Source: Streptomyces fungicidicus (GTDB lineage: Bacteria; Actinomycetota; Actinomycetes; Streptomycetales; Streptomycetaceae). From it: 64,000 nt of DNA. The notes under the pieces are model-generated. The model made no database searches, had not been told where the DNA came from, and saw only the letters and a program-made list of their open reading frames with translations. How positions within the stretch are numbered: the first letter of the stretch is position 1; each line of letters opens with the position of its first letter. The stretch covers positions 3,472,001 to 3,536,000 of the forward strand of contig NZ_CP023407.1 in NCBI RefSeq assembly GCF_003665435.1, given 5' to 3'. Shown piece after piece: positions 53,684-62,707 of this stretch. Both the position numbers and the translations under genes were made by a program.

Positions 53684-54523
53684 ATGCCCGGTTACGACAG
53701 TTCGAGGTCACGGCTGCGGCTGGCCGACCGTCATGTCCGGGTGATCGCCCGCCTCGCCGCGGGGGAGACGCCGGACCCGGAGCTCTTCCCGTCGCTCGGG
53801 GAGCTGCAGGAACTCGGGCTGGTCGGCGAGGAGGGCGAACTGTCGCCGTTGCTGCGTGAGTTGGTGGGAGCCCTGAAGACTCCCGTGCTCAACATCAGCG
53901 TCGAGATCACCGGCGAGGCCGGGCCCGTGCACCATGGCGTCCTCGTCGGCGCGGAGACGGTGATCGCGCACGAGGGCTGGCCGGGTGACGAGGAGTCGGA
54001 GTACATCCCGATCGAGCCGAGCACGCTCGTCTTCGAGCTCGCCCGCATGGTCCGGCTGCGGCGCGGCGGCGAGGAGCAGCCGGCGGCGCGGCGCGTCGAA
54101 TCGACCATGAAGGCCCTGGACGGCGCCTTCGCGGTACTGGCCGCTCCGGCCGGAGAGGCCGGAGACGCCGGGGATGCCGGGGAGGACCGGGACACCGTCC
54201 GCAAGGCCGTCACCGAGGCCGGCACCACCGGGGACATGGCGGACGCCCTGACGGAGCTGGTGCTCGCCCTGAACTCGTACTGGCGGGTCACCGTCGCCTG
54301 GGACGGACAGCACGACGGCGGGCACGCGCCGATGTTCCGCAGCCTCGCCGTCTGGGACTGCGGCTCCCGGGGTTACTGGATCCGGGAGCAGCCGGAGGAG
54401 CCGATCCTGCCCGGACAGGTCACGCCGGACAGCCCCCTGCACCTGGTGCGCTCGGACGCCGGGGAGATCTGGCGCGGGCTGACCGCTCTGATCCCGGAGA
54501 AGGAGGAGCTGGGCCCGCGCTGA
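53684..54523 (+). CDS. Hypothetical protein
   Basis: The 279-residue protein is soluble and acidic, with a helical N-terminal third (RHVRVIARLAAGETPDPELFP) and a beta-rich middle (PVLNISVEITGEAGPVHHGV). A Gly/Ala/Asp loop (EAGDAGDAGEDRD) and a C-terminal strand-rich part (VWDCGSRGYWIRE) follow. The mixed layout recalls EspG-like secretion chaperones, but I cannot assign it. The ATG at 53684 has GGAGG 8 bases upstream. It converges with the next two minus-strand genes. Confidence 0.7.
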   Translation: MPGYDSSRSRLRLADRHVRVIARLAAGETPDPELFPSLGELQELGLVGEEGELSPLLRELVGALKTPVLNISVEITGEAGPVHHGVLVGAETVIAHEGWPGDEESEYIPIEPSTLVFELARMVRLRRGGEEQPAARRVESTMKALDGAFAVLAAPAGEAGDAGDAGEDRDTVRKAVTEAGTTGDMADALTELVLALNSYWRVTVAWDGQHDGGHAPMFRSLAVWDCGSRGYWIREQPEEPILPGQVTPDSPLHLVRSDAGEIWRGLTALIPEKEELGPR

Positions 54524-54542
54524 ATCGCGTCGGCGGCGTCCG

Positions 54543-55145
54543 TTACTCCGCCCCGTCCGAGAAGCGCTGCATGAGGGCGAAGGGGGAGGACAGGGCGGCG
54601 CCCGTCAGCGTGAGGACGTCGGTGTCCACTTCCTCCAGCAGGATGGCGATGGCGAGGTCGACCGCGTCCACCGGGCCGGTGGCCGTGCCGGCGCTGTAGG
54701 TCGTGGCCGGCGGGACGTGCCGGCCAGGTCCGATCGACACCCTGACGCCCTCCCTCGTCAAGGCCCTCACCCTGCCCAGGTCCTCGATGACGTAGACGTA
54801 CTCCCGTCCCTCGTACCTGATGCGCAGGGCACGGTCCTGTTTGCGCAGGGCTCGAGAGTTGAACTCGAGCTCCGCGCGCCGACCGTCAAGCAAGAGTTCG
54901 GCCTTGAAGAGCGACGGCCGTCCTGACCGGCGTTTCCCTGTGAAGATCGCTTCCGGGAAGGCCGGACCGCTCAGCCGGGCATCGTCCATTCCCTTGCGCA
55001 GCGGCCGATGGATGGGGCAACGCTCGACGACGACCGGCCCGAAGTGCCCCACATCTCCCTTGACCCCCGCCGTCGGCAGCTGCTTCTTGGGCGCGGTCTT
55101 GTACGGCAGCAGCTCGAACTGCAGGCTTTCACTGCTCTTTTCCAT
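54543..55145 (-). CDS. Hypothetical protein
   Basis: The 200-residue protein is of mixed alpha/beta type with several basic patches (FTGKRRSGRPSLFKAELLLD, RALRKQDRALRIRYEGREY). It begins MEKSSESLQFELLPYKTAPK. It lies 30 bases downstream of the large protein gene at 55176-56567 and is probably its operon partner. No family is recognised. A chaperone or immunity role for its neighbour is possible but unproven. Confidence 0.7.
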   Translation of the reverse strand: MEKSSESLQFELLPYKTAPKKQLPTAGVKGDVGHFGPVVVERCPIHRPLRKGMDDARLSGPAFPEAIFTGKRRSGRPSLFKAELLLDGRRAELEFNSRALRKQDRALRIRYEGREYVYVIEDLGRVRALTREGVRVSIGPGRHVPPATTYSAGTATGPVDAVDLAIAILLEEVDTDVLTLTGAALSSPFALMQRFSDGAE

Positions 55146-55175
55146 GGTGATCAGGCTTTCATCTTCGGCGTTTCG

Positions 55176-56567
55176 CTAATCGAACGGGTTGAGCGCGCTG
55201 CCCAGCTTCTTGGCTCCGTCGGCGATCCCTTCGCCGATGTCGCTCGCCTTGTCGCCCACCCACTCGGCCGCCTTGTCGGCGCCCTCGGTGATGTCGTCCC
55301 AGTGCTCGACGACCTTCAGGCCGCCGTAGACGAGGCCGGTGCCCACGGCGAGGCCGATGGTGACCGGGTTGGGGGCGACCATCGCGGCGGTGAGGGAGGC
55401 GTTGAAGCCGACCTCCGCGTAGTTGGCCAGATAGCCGGCCTTGCTCTTCTCCCACTCCTTCGCGTGGTCCATGGTGGCGATGTTGGCGACGGAGAACGCC
55501 GTGGCGCCCGCCGAGCCGACGATGCCGGCGCCGCGCCACAGTCCCGCCGTCTTCGCCGCCGCGCTGAACCCGCCGGCCTTTCCGACGGTCAACAGGCTCG
55601 CCTGACCCGCACGGGTGACCGCCTGGCCGGAGTGGGTCGCCCCGCCGTACAGACGGGCCATGTCGTCCGAGCCGACGAAGAAGTTGATGGCCTGGTTGGG
55701 CGTGAAGCCCAGCAGCTTGGCGTTCATGAAGCCGCGCCCGCGCAGCGCGTCCCATCCGCTGCTCCAGCGGTCGCCCAGGAAGCCGGAGCTGAACGGAACG
55801 TGTGCGACCCTCTGGTACGTGGGGCTGCGGGAGGCCATGTTGCCGAGCTGCCCGGGGAGCCAGCTGCCGGGGGCGGCCAGCGAGCGAATGGGCGGATCGT
55901 ATTTCTTGAGAGATTTGCCCGCCCAGTTCAGGATGGGGTTGCTGCCTGCCGCAGTCCAACGGGTCTCAAGGGCAGCCTTCATCGGCCCGAGCCTGCCCGT
56001 CTTCACGGCGTTGCCCAGCAGCACCTTGGTGCCCGAGAAACCGCTCACCAGCGAGACCTGTCCGGCGGCCACCACGTTGAACGCGTCGCTGCCGAACTTG
56101 ATCATCTCGGTGAGGGTCTCCTCGTGCGGCTCCAGGCCGGGGATCTTCGACAGCGCGTGCCCCTCGAGCCGCGCGACCCAGTCGCCGAGCTTCTCCCCCG
56201 GCTGGCGTGCCAGGCTCTTCGCGTTCGGATCGCCGCTCGCCGCCACCGAGTTGGCCAGCAGCAGGGTCTCCGGTTTGATGCCCTCGCCCTGGTACTGCTC
56301 CAGGTCCTTCGCCGTGAAGCCGGCCCACAGCAGCCCGGCCAGCGGGTCGCCGTTCTCCAGCCTCAGGAGGACCGCGCGTTTGCGCAGGTCCTTCGCCTCG
56401 TCACGGGTCCAGGACCGCATCGGCTGCAGCGGCGCCAGATGCCCGCTCGCCCCCAGCCGGGAGGCCCGGGTGAAGGCCTCGTCGAGGCGGTCCTCCACAC
56501 CACCGCGCCCGTCCAGGAGTTTCGCCAACTGCTCCAGGTCCTCGGGATTGGCCCCCCGAAACGACAT
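55176..56567 (-). CDS. Large protein with helical N-terminus and hydrophobic C-terminus, possible secretion-system substrate
   Basis: The 463-residue protein begins MSFRGANPEDLEQLAKLLDG, similar in style to the helical N-termini of WXG100/LXG-type proteins. A Lys/Arg-rich middle, glycine-rich hydrophobic stretches (GIVGSAGATAFSVANIATM, MVAPNPVTIGLAVGTGLVYG) and an Asp/Lys helical tail (ITEGADKAAEWVGDKASDIG) follow. The tail resembles the pre-toxin linkers of polymorphic toxins, but no catalytic domain is visible. The ATG at 56567 is chosen over a TTG at 56588. Confidence 0.72.
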   Translation of the reverse strand: MSFRGANPEDLEQLAKLLDGRGGVEDRLDEAFTRASRLGASGHLAPLQPMRSWTRDEAKDLRKRAVLLRLENGDPLAGLLWAGFTAKDLEQYQGEGIKPETLLLANSVAASGDPNAKSLARQPGEKLGDWVARLEGHALSKIPGLEPHEETLTEMIKFGSDAFNVVAAGQVSLVSGFSGTKVLLGNAVKTGRLGPMKAALETRWTAAGSNPILNWAGKSLKKYDPPIRSLAAPGSWLPGQLGNMASRSPTYQRVAHVPFSSGFLGDRWSSGWDALRGRGFMNAKLLGFTPNQAINFFVGSDDMARLYGGATHSGQAVTRAGQASLLTVGKAGGFSAAAKTAGLWRGAGIVGSAGATAFSVANIATMDHAKEWEKSKAGYLANYAEVGFNASLTAAMVAPNPVTIGLAVGTGLVYGGLKVVEHWDDITEGADKAAEWVGDKASDIGEGIADGAKKLGSALNPFD

Positions 56568-56695
56568 GCTCGCCCCGTCCCTCGACAACCGCTCGCGGCT
56601 CAGAATAGGCCGCGGGAGGCGGATATGGCCGTCGTGAGCGCATCACGCCGGCCGCGCGGCCTCCGTCCCGCTGCCGGACTGAGGAAGCGGCGCCC

Positions 56696-57502
56696 TCACC
56701 CCGCCGCGGCGGTCAGGCGCAGGTACTGCCGCATGCCGTACGGGTACGGCCAGGGGCTGTGGCCGCCCGCGCGCAGCCGGTCGATCGCGATCAGCGCGTC
56801 GGACGCCGTCTTGCACCGTGGGTGCCGGGCGGCGAAGGCGGCGACGCGGGGGCGCTGGGTGGGGAGCCAGGCGGCCACGAGCCCGGGGTCGCCGTCGTAC
56901 CACCAGGTGAACGTGAAGTCCTCCCAGAGCAGGTCGGTCGCCCAGTCGAAGGCGAGGCGGACCAGGCCGGCGTCGGCCGCCGGGCCGGGGAGGGCGGCCA
57001 GGTGGTCCAGCCAGGGCTCCAACTCCCCCGTGGCGTGGGCGATGCCCTCCACCAGGTCGGTGATGCCTCCCGGGAGCCGGTCGCCGGTCAGGGCGAGGGC
57101 GAGCAGGGCGCGGAACGCCCCCTCCACGGCGGCCCGTTCGGGCGCGGGCCAGTCGGTAAGACCGGCCCCGTGACGGCCCAGGTGACCGAGTTCCAGGGCC
57201 GCGTCGGAGCCCTCGCCGCCCGGGCCCCAGTGGCGCAGCGCGCGGGGCAGCAGACGGCGCCACAGGACGGGGTACTGGTCGCTCTCCCAGTGGGAGGCGG
57301 TCTCGCGCAGGAAGTGGCCGAGGACGTCCTCCGGCACGGCGCCGGGGTCGCCGCCGAGCAGGCGCAGGTCCGACTCGGGGGTGCAGTACGTGCAGCCGTC
57401 CACGGGACGGCCGAGCGCGGGCGGGTCGGCGAAGACCCGGTCGGCCTCGGCGAGCGCCAGCCGCCACATCTCGCGGGGATCGACGTCACGGGTGTCGGAC
57501 AC
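56696..57502 (-). CDS. Hypothetical protein
   Basis: The 268-residue helical protein is rich in Trp and Leu (HFLRETASHWESDQYPVLWR, WATDLLWEDFTFTWWYDG). A CTYC motif at about residue 38 could bind metal or be redox-active. It starts at a GTG (57502) and diverges from the HNH endonuclease gene with a gap of 101 bases. The family is not recognised. Confidence 0.7.
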   Translation of the reverse strand: MSDTRDVDPREMWRLALAEADRVFADPPALGRPVDGCTYCTPESDLRLLGGDPGAVPEDVLGHFLRETASHWESDQYPVLWRRLLPRALRHWGPGGEGSDAALELGHLGRHGAGLTDWPAPERAAVEGAFRALLALALTGDRLPGGITDLVEGIAHATGELEPWLDHLAALPGPAADAGLVRLAFDWATDLLWEDFTFTWWYDGDPGLVAAWLPTQRPRVAAFAARHPRCKTASDALIAIDRLRAGGHSPWPYPYGMRQYLRLTAAAG

Positions 57503-57590
57503 GGGGCGACCTGCCGGGGGGGACTCCGCGCGGCGGAACCGGCGAAGAGCGCGACATTACCAGCCGGAAGAGGCACCGGCCCCTCGTCAG

Positions 57591-57603
57591 TACGATCGCC
57601 GTC
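57591..57603 (+). promoter_or_regulatory. -10 element of the HNH endonuclease gene, predicted leaderless
   Basis: TACGAT (57591-57596) ends 7 bases before the ATG at 57604, and no Shine-Dalgarno is present. Confidence 0.5.
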
Positions 57604-58509
57604 ATGAACTGGGTCGAGCGCGCCGCCGAGTTGAGGCAGTGGAGCAGAGGCGGGGTCCGGGCCCCGCACAAGCCGCTGCTCCTGTTGTACGCCCTCGGCC
57701 GGTTCCAGCGGGACGCCGACGACGAGCTGGCGTACAGCGCCGTGGAGGACGACCTCAAGCGGCTGCTGGAGGAGTACGGCCCGACGAACCGGACCTCGCC
57801 CGCCTACCCCTTCCACCACCTGGTCGGTGACGGGGTGTGGGAGGTGCGCAGCGACCGCGGCTCCGGCAGTCCGGGGACCGGCGTGCGGGAGCTGCGGACG
57901 ACCCACGCGGCGGGACGGCTCGCCCCGGAACTGCGGGCGGCGCTGCGGCGGGAGCGGTCGCTGCTCAGCCGTATGGCGCGGGCGCTGCTCGACGCGAACT
58001 TCCCGCCCTCGCTGCACGCCGAACTCTGCGAGGCCGTCGGCCTGGAGTCCGCGCCCGCGGAGGTCGCCCTCCGCACGACCGCCGGGCGCCGCCGGGACGG
58101 CCGGATGCGGGAGCTGGTGCTGACGGCGTACGAGTACCGGTGCGCGTTCTGCGGCTACGACGGCCGGATCGGGCCGGTGGCCGCCGGGCTGGAGGCCGCG
58201 CATGTGCGCTGGTGGGCGTTCGACGGCCCGGACGACGTCGACAACGGGCTGTGCCTGTGCTCCCTGCACCACAAGCTCTTCGACAAGGGCGTCCTCGGTG
58301 TCGGCGACGGCCACCGCGTCCTGGTCTCGCAGAGCTTCGTCGGACACAGCGCTGCGGCCCGCGCCCAGGTCACCGACCTCTCCGGCCGCCCCCTCCTCGG
58401 CCCCCAACCGGGTACCGCCCCCGTCGCCGCGTCGCACCGCGACTGGCACACCGCGCAGGTGTTCCGCGGCGCGCCCCGCCCGGCCCGCACCGCCCCGTCA
58501 CCGGCGTGA
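57604..58509 (+). CDS. Phosphorothioate-DNA-dependent HNH restriction endonuclease (SBD-HNH)
   Basis: The 301-residue protein has an N-terminal sulfur-binding domain (WSRGGVRAPHKPLLLLYALG, SPAYPFHHLVGDGVWEV) like that of ScoMcrA/SprMcrA, which recognises Rp phosphorothioate links in DNA. A C-terminal HNH nuclease follows, with a CAFCGYDG/CLCSLHHK zinc pair and the catalytic EAAHVRWWAFDGPDDVDNGL. It would act as a type IV enzyme that destroys incoming DNA modified by Dnd systems. No dnd genes lie in this window, as expected for a cell that restricts such DNA. Confidence 0.86.
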   Translation: MNWVERAAELRQWSRGGVRAPHKPLLLLYALGRFQRDADDELAYSAVEDDLKRLLEEYGPTNRTSPAYPFHHLVGDGVWEVRSDRGSGSPGTGVRELRTTHAAGRLAPELRAALRRERSLLSRMARALLDANFPPSLHAELCEAVGLESAPAEVALRTTAGRRRDGRMRELVLTAYEYRCAFCGYDGRIGPVAAGLEAAHVRWWAFDGPDDVDNGLCLCSLHHKLFDKGVLGVGDGHRVLVSQSFVGHSAAARAQVTDLSGRPLLGPQPGTAPVAASHRDWHTAQVFRGAPRPARTAPSPA

Positions 58510-58522
58510 CCGCGCGGGTGCG

Positions 58523-59869
58523 CTACTGCAGGAAGTCCGACGAGACCGTGTCCTGGACGCCGGACGTGGTGATGCCGCCGGAGTGGCCGCGCAGACGGAG
58601 GTAGTCGGTGAAGAGGTCGGCGTGCCCGTCACGGTCGGAGTCGCGCAGCCGCAGGTAGTCGCCGAAGGACTCATTGGCCTCCAGGCCGCCCGGCACGCCC
58701 GAGGTGTTGCGGTCGAAGAACTGCGACTTGGCTCCGGTGAGCCCGGAGGGGCCGCCGCGCAGGATGTGCAGGGCGCCGGCGTCGGCGTGTCCGCCGATGT
58801 CCTCGCCGGGGGCGGCGACGGCCAGGTCGGGGTAGCCGTCGGCGTTGACGTCGCCCACGGAGATTCTCGCGCCGAAGCGGTCGCCGCTCTCCATGGCACC
58901 GGTGACGCCGGTGGTGTTCTGGTTGAGGCGGGTGACGCCGCCGGGCCCGGTGGAGCCGCCGCGCCAGACGAGGACGCCGCCCTTGCCCTGGGCGTTGGGG
59001 TGTCCGAGGGCGATGTCCCCGTAGCCGTCCTTGTTGAAGTCGGCGATCTGGGTGTCGACCTCCCAGCTGGTGTCCTCACCGGTGCCCAGCTCGTAGGTAG
59101 CGCCCCGGGTGAGCGTGCTGCCCCCGCGGATGAACCAGGCGCCGCTGACGGTGTGCCGGGTGCCGTCCACCCCGCCGACGACCACGAGGTCGGCGGCCGT
59201 GTCCTTGGTGACCCGCCCGGCGGCCAGGTGCTCGGCGAACATCTTGTCGTTGGTGAGCTTGGTGACCTTGCCGCTGAAACCGGACTTGGTGAACGAGCCG
59301 GCGTACACGTGCGCGGTGTGGTCGTTGATGAGGGCCAGATCGGGCCTGCCGTCGCCGTTGAAGTCCCCGGCGGCGAGGTCGAGACCCATCTGGTGCGACT
59401 TCCCCGGTGCCTTGTTGGGGACCGAGGTGGCACCGGACAGTCCCGACGCGGAACCCCAGACGATCATGACGGCGCCCTGTTCCGCGACCGTGCCGACGTC
59501 CTCGCCGTAGACGCCGACGGCCAGGTCGGCGTATCCGTCGCGGTTGAAGTCGGCGGCCGCCATCGCGTTGCCGAAACCGTCGTCCCACTCGTTGGCGCCG
59601 GGGATGCCCGCGCTGTTCTGCGTGAGGTTCTGCTTGCGCCCGTTCGGCCCGGTGGCCGTGCCGTAGATGACGCCGACGGTTCCGGAGCCGTCGCTGCCCG
59701 CGTCGGTGACGCTCCCGCTGTAGGCGTAGTCGCGGTAGCCGTCACCGTTGAAGTCGTCCGCGTACTTGGCGGGCGCGGCCGACGCCGCGGGGGCGGCGAG
59801 GAGCGGCGGGCAGAGCGCCACCGCGAGCACGGCGGCGGTGGCGAGGACGGTGCTGCGTGAGGAGGGCAT
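58523..59869 (-). CDS. Secreted FG-GAP/VCBS repeat protein
   Basis: The 448-residue exported protein has a signal peptide (VLATAAVLAVALCPPLLAAP, cleavage after ASA). At least six FG-GAP units follow, with calcium-binding DxNxDGxxD loops (DFNGDGYRDYAYSG, DFNRDGYADLAVG, DFNGDGRPDLALI, DFNKDGYGDIALG, DVNADGYPDLAVA, DSDRDGHADLFTD). They should form an integrin-like beta-propeller outside the cell. GGAGAACC precedes the ATG at 59869. No catalytic domain is present. Confidence 0.92.
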   Translation of the reverse strand: MPSSRSTVLATAAVLAVALCPPLLAAPAASAAPAKYADDFNGDGYRDYAYSGSVTDAGSDGSGTVGVIYGTATGPNGRKQNLTQNSAGIPGANEWDDGFGNAMAAADFNRDGYADLAVGVYGEDVGTVAEQGAVMIVWGSASGLSGATSVPNKAPGKSHQMGLDLAAGDFNGDGRPDLALINDHTAHVYAGSFTKSGFSGKVTKLTNDKMFAEHLAAGRVTKDTAADLVVVGGVDGTRHTVSGAWFIRGGSTLTRGATYELGTGEDTSWEVDTQIADFNKDGYGDIALGHPNAQGKGGVLVWRGGSTGPGGVTRLNQNTTGVTGAMESGDRFGARISVGDVNADGYPDLAVAAPGEDIGGHADAGALHILRGGPSGLTGAKSQFFDRNTSGVPGGLEANESFGDYLRLRDSDRDGHADLFTDYLRLRGHSGGITTSGVQDTVSSDFLQ

Positions 59870-59998
59870 GGTTCTCCGTGGTCCGAGAAACGTCCTGTGA
59901 ACGGGCGCTTGAACTGTGATCTTGGACGCGCGGGGACCCCGCATGGTTGTACGTACGCCGTCACCGCTCCCTCACCGGATGCGGTGGGTGTCGGCGTA

Positions 59999-60415
59999 TC
60001 AGGGGTGCATCCGGGCGCCCTTGAGGACCTTGTCGACCGCGTTCCGCGGGCCGTGGAGCGAGAGGCCGACCAGGTCCAGGCCGGCCGTGCCGACGGCGCG
60101 GACCGCTGCGCGGTTCGCCTCGTCGTGACCCGTGGCGAAGAGGTCCGAGGTGAAGACCGCGCGGGGCAGGGCGCGGGAGAGGGCCCGTGCATGGGCCGCC
60201 CCCAGGACTTCCTTGGTGCCCTGGAAGACCAGGACGGGCTGGCGGAACATCGGCAGGTACGGGACGCCGTCCGCGTCCTCGTACGGTTCCCCGACGACCT
60301 CGGGGACCTGGGTGCCCAGGCCGCTGACCAGGAACGCGGTGACGTTGAGGCGCTGCCAGGGCTCCAGGTCCTCGCGCAGCAGTACGGCGATCTTCGTGTC
60401 GAAGCGAGTGCTCAT
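59999..60415 (-). CDS. DUF2000 family protein
   Basis: The 138-residue protein matches DUF2000 (IAVLLREDLEPWQRLNVTAFL, GLGTQVPEVVGEPYEDADG, VFTSDLFATGHDEANRAAV), a small fold related to peptidyl-tRNA hydrolase 2 with no known role. It diverges from the AraC regulator by 48 bases, an arrangement often kept, so it is the regulator's likely target. Confidence 0.88.
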   Translation of the reverse strand: MSTRFDTKIAVLLREDLEPWQRLNVTAFLVSGLGTQVPEVVGEPYEDADGVPYLPMFRQPVLVFQGTKEVLGAAHARALSRALPRAVFTSDLFATGHDEANRAAVRAVGTAGLDLVGLSLHGPRNAVDKVLKGARMHP

Positions 60416-60463
60416 GCACCGAGACTGCCGACCGGGCCCGGCGGCGTCTTGTACGTTGTTTGC

Positions 60464-61270
60464 ATGGCCGCGGAACGCCCCGAGCGGGCCGTTTCCGCCT
60501 GGCGGCCCCGCGTCCCGGGTGTCGTCGAGGTGTTCCACGCCCGCTACACCGAGTACGCCTACCCGATGCACGTCCACGACGCCTGGACGCTGCTCATCGT
60601 CGACGACGGCGCCGTGCGGTACGACCTGGACCGGCACGAGCACGGCACCCCGCACGACACGGTGTCGCTGCTGCCCCCGCACGTCCCCCACAACGGCGCC
60701 CCCGCCACCGCCGACGGCTTCCGCAAGCGGGTGCTCTACCTCGACACCAGCCGGCTCGGGGACGACCTCATCGGGGCCGCCGTCGACCGGCCCGATCTGC
60801 GGGACCCCGTGCTGCGGCGCCGCGTCGGGCAGGTCCACTCCGCGCTGGTACGGCCCGGTGACGAGCTGGAGGCCGAGAGCAGGCTGACCCTCGTCGGGGA
60901 GCGGCTGCGCGAGCATCTGCGGTCGCGGGACGCCGCCGGGCCGCCCCGGCGCGATCCCGTGCTGGCCCGGCGGCTGCGGGAGCTGCTCGACGCCCGGGTG
61001 GTCGACGGACTCACCCTGGAGGAGGCGGGCGCGCTGCTGTCCGCGCACCCCGCCCACCTCGTGCGGGCGTTCAGCGGCGCCTACGGCATCGCGCCGCACC
61101 AGTACCTGATGTCCCGCCGGGTGGGGCGCGCGCGCCGGCTGCTGCTGGAGGGGCGGGCGCCGGGCACGGTGGCCGTCGACACCGGGTTCTACGACCAGGC
61201 GCACCTCACCCGGCACTTCCGGAGGCTGGTCGGGGTCACGCCGGGGCGTTACCGCGCGGTGGGCCGGTAG
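60464..61270 (+). CDS. AraC family transcriptional regulator
   Basis: The 268-residue regulator has an N-terminal cupin (YPMHVHDAWTLLIVDDGAVRY) and two C-terminal AraC helix-turn-helices (LTLEEAGALLSAHPAHLVRA, DTGFYDQAHLTRHFRRLVGV). It probably controls the divergent DUF2000 gene. TACGTT (60452-60457) ends 6 bases before the ATG, so the message is probably leaderless. Confidence 0.92.
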   Translation: MAAERPERAVSAWRPRVPGVVEVFHARYTEYAYPMHVHDAWTLLIVDDGAVRYDLDRHEHGTPHDTVSLLPPHVPHNGAPATADGFRKRVLYLDTSRLGDDLIGAAVDRPDLRDPVLRRRVGQVHSALVRPGDELEAESRLTLVGERLREHLRSRDAAGPPRRDPVLARRLRELLDARVVDGLTLEEAGALLSAHPAHLVRAFSGAYGIAPHQYLMSRRVGRARRLLLEGRAPGTVAVDTGFYDQAHLTRHFRRLVGVTPGRYRAVGR

Positions 61271-61294
61271 CCGCTGCCACCGGCCCCGCGCGGG

Positions 61295-62101
61295 TCACTG
61301 CACGTCGACGTAGTCGCCCGCCGCCGTCGCGCCGCCCGTCGTGGACGTCTCGCCGAACGTCCAGCGCCAGTAGCCGTCGGTGGTGGCCGTCACCGTGGTC
61401 TTCAGGGAGCCGGTGGAATTCGCGCGTACGGTCTTGACCGTCGTGTACGTGCTGGTGCCCGCCTTGCGGAACTGGAGCTTGGCGAGCTTGTCGGGGTAGC
61501 CGACGTACGCCTCCCTGCCCCAGTCGGCGCGGGTCAGCTTGCCCGTCACGGTGAGGGTCTTGTTCTTGGCGACCGGTTCCGGCGAGGCGTTCACCGTGGC
61601 CCGCGCCGCGCGCTTGACCTGGACCGTGCCGAGGCCGGTCAGGGTCTCCTCGGCCTCGAGTTTGGTCTCGGAGCCGTGGGCCCAGCGGCGGACGTTGACC
61701 GCGATCTTCCAGGTGGTGGCGTCCTTGGTGGAGTCCAGGGTCCACCGGGGGTCGATGTAGAGCACTCCCTCGACGTTCGCGGAGCGGGGGGTGTCGTCGT
61801 AGTAGGTGACGTAGCCCGTGCGGATGCCGGTCTCCGCGCCCTTGGCGGCGGTGGTCTCGTGGTAGAGGTGCGGGAACGCGGTGATGTCGCCGGACGTGTA
61901 ACCCGCGGGCCAGGTCATGCGGAAGGTGACGGCGGGTTCCTTCTCCTCGGTGATGCCCACGATGATGGGCTTGCCCTTGTTGACGACGATGTCCGACACC
62001 GTGACGCCGGTGTCCGCCGCCCGGGCGGGCGTCGCGGTGAACAGCCCCAGGGCGAGCGCCCCGGTGAGCACGGCCGTCAGGGTGGATCTGCCTGTGCGCA
62101 T
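61295..62101 (-). CDS. Secreted beta-rich protein
   Basis: The 268-residue protein has a signal peptide (LTAVLTGALALGLFTATPAR, cleavage after ARA) and at least two Ig-like beta domains (VTVSDIVVNKGKPIIVGITE, TVNASPEPVAKNKTLTVTGK, DGYWRWTFGETSTTGGATAA). This pattern is common in Streptomyces secreted proteins of unknown role. The ATG at 62101 is preferred over 62116 because AGAGG precedes it at good spacing. Confidence 0.8.
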   Translation of the reverse strand: MRTGRSTLTAVLTGALALGLFTATPARAADTGVTVSDIVVNKGKPIIVGITEEKEPAVTFRMTWPAGYTSGDITAFPHLYHETTAAKGAETGIRTGYVTYYDDTPRSANVEGVLYIDPRWTLDSTKDATTWKIAVNVRRWAHGSETKLEAEETLTGLGTVQVKRAARATVNASPEPVAKNKTLTVTGKLTRADWGREAYVGYPDKLAKLQFRKAGTSTYTTVKTVRANSTGSLKTTVTATTDGYWRWTFGETSTTGGATAAGDYVDVQ

Positions 62102-62200
62102 GCACGTCCTCTTCATGCACGGGACCCCTGAGAGGCGGGGTCCGGATCGCGGCAGATTAACAGCAGGGCGTCGTACGTCCGTTCGGGGCCCTGACGGTGC

Positions 62201-62707
62201 TCACTCGCCGGAGGGACGCTGCAGCAGATGGGCGAACGCGTCCAGGTTGCGGGTGGACTCGCCGCGCGACACCCGCCAGTCGTACTCCTTGCGGATCGCG
62301 GAGGCGAAACCGAGCTCCAGCAGCGTGTTGAAGCTGCCGTCGGCGGCCTCCAGGACCTGCCCGAGGAGCCGGTCGAGCTCCTCCGGGGTGACGGCGGAAA
62401 GGGGCAGGCGGCCGGTGACGTAGATGTCGCCGAGCGGGTCGACGGCGTAACTCACGCCGAACAGCTTGAGGTTGCGCTCCAGGAGCCAGCGGTGGACGGC
62501 GCCCTCGTTCTCGTCGGGGTGGCGGACGACGAAGGCGTTCAGGGAGAGCGTGTGCCGGCCGGCGATCAGGGAGACGGTGGTGGACAGCTTGCGGGTGCCG
62601 GGGAGCTTCACCACGTAACTGCCGGGTTCGGGACTCTCCCACTCCAGCTCGGCGTCCCTCAGGACGTCCTCGATGACCTGCGCTGCCTCCGCCGCCTTGT
62701 CAGCCAT
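62201..62707 (-). CDS. YbjN domain-containing protein
   Basis: The 168-residue protein fits the YbjN family, which has a type III secretion chaperone-like fold ([58 protein letters not shown]). It overlaps the end of mshA by 8 bases, so it is translationally coupled to mycothiol synthesis. That arrangement is widespread in actinobacteria, but no role is established. Confidence 0.9.
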   Translation of the reverse strand: MADKAAEAAQVIEDVLRDAELEWESPEPGSYVVKLPGTRKLSTTVSLIAGRHTLSLNAFVVRHPDENEGAVHRWLLERNLKLFGVSYAVDPLGDIYVTGRLPLSAVTPEELDRLLGQVLEAADGSFNTLLELGFASAIRKEYDWRVSRGESTRNLDAFAHLLQRPSGE

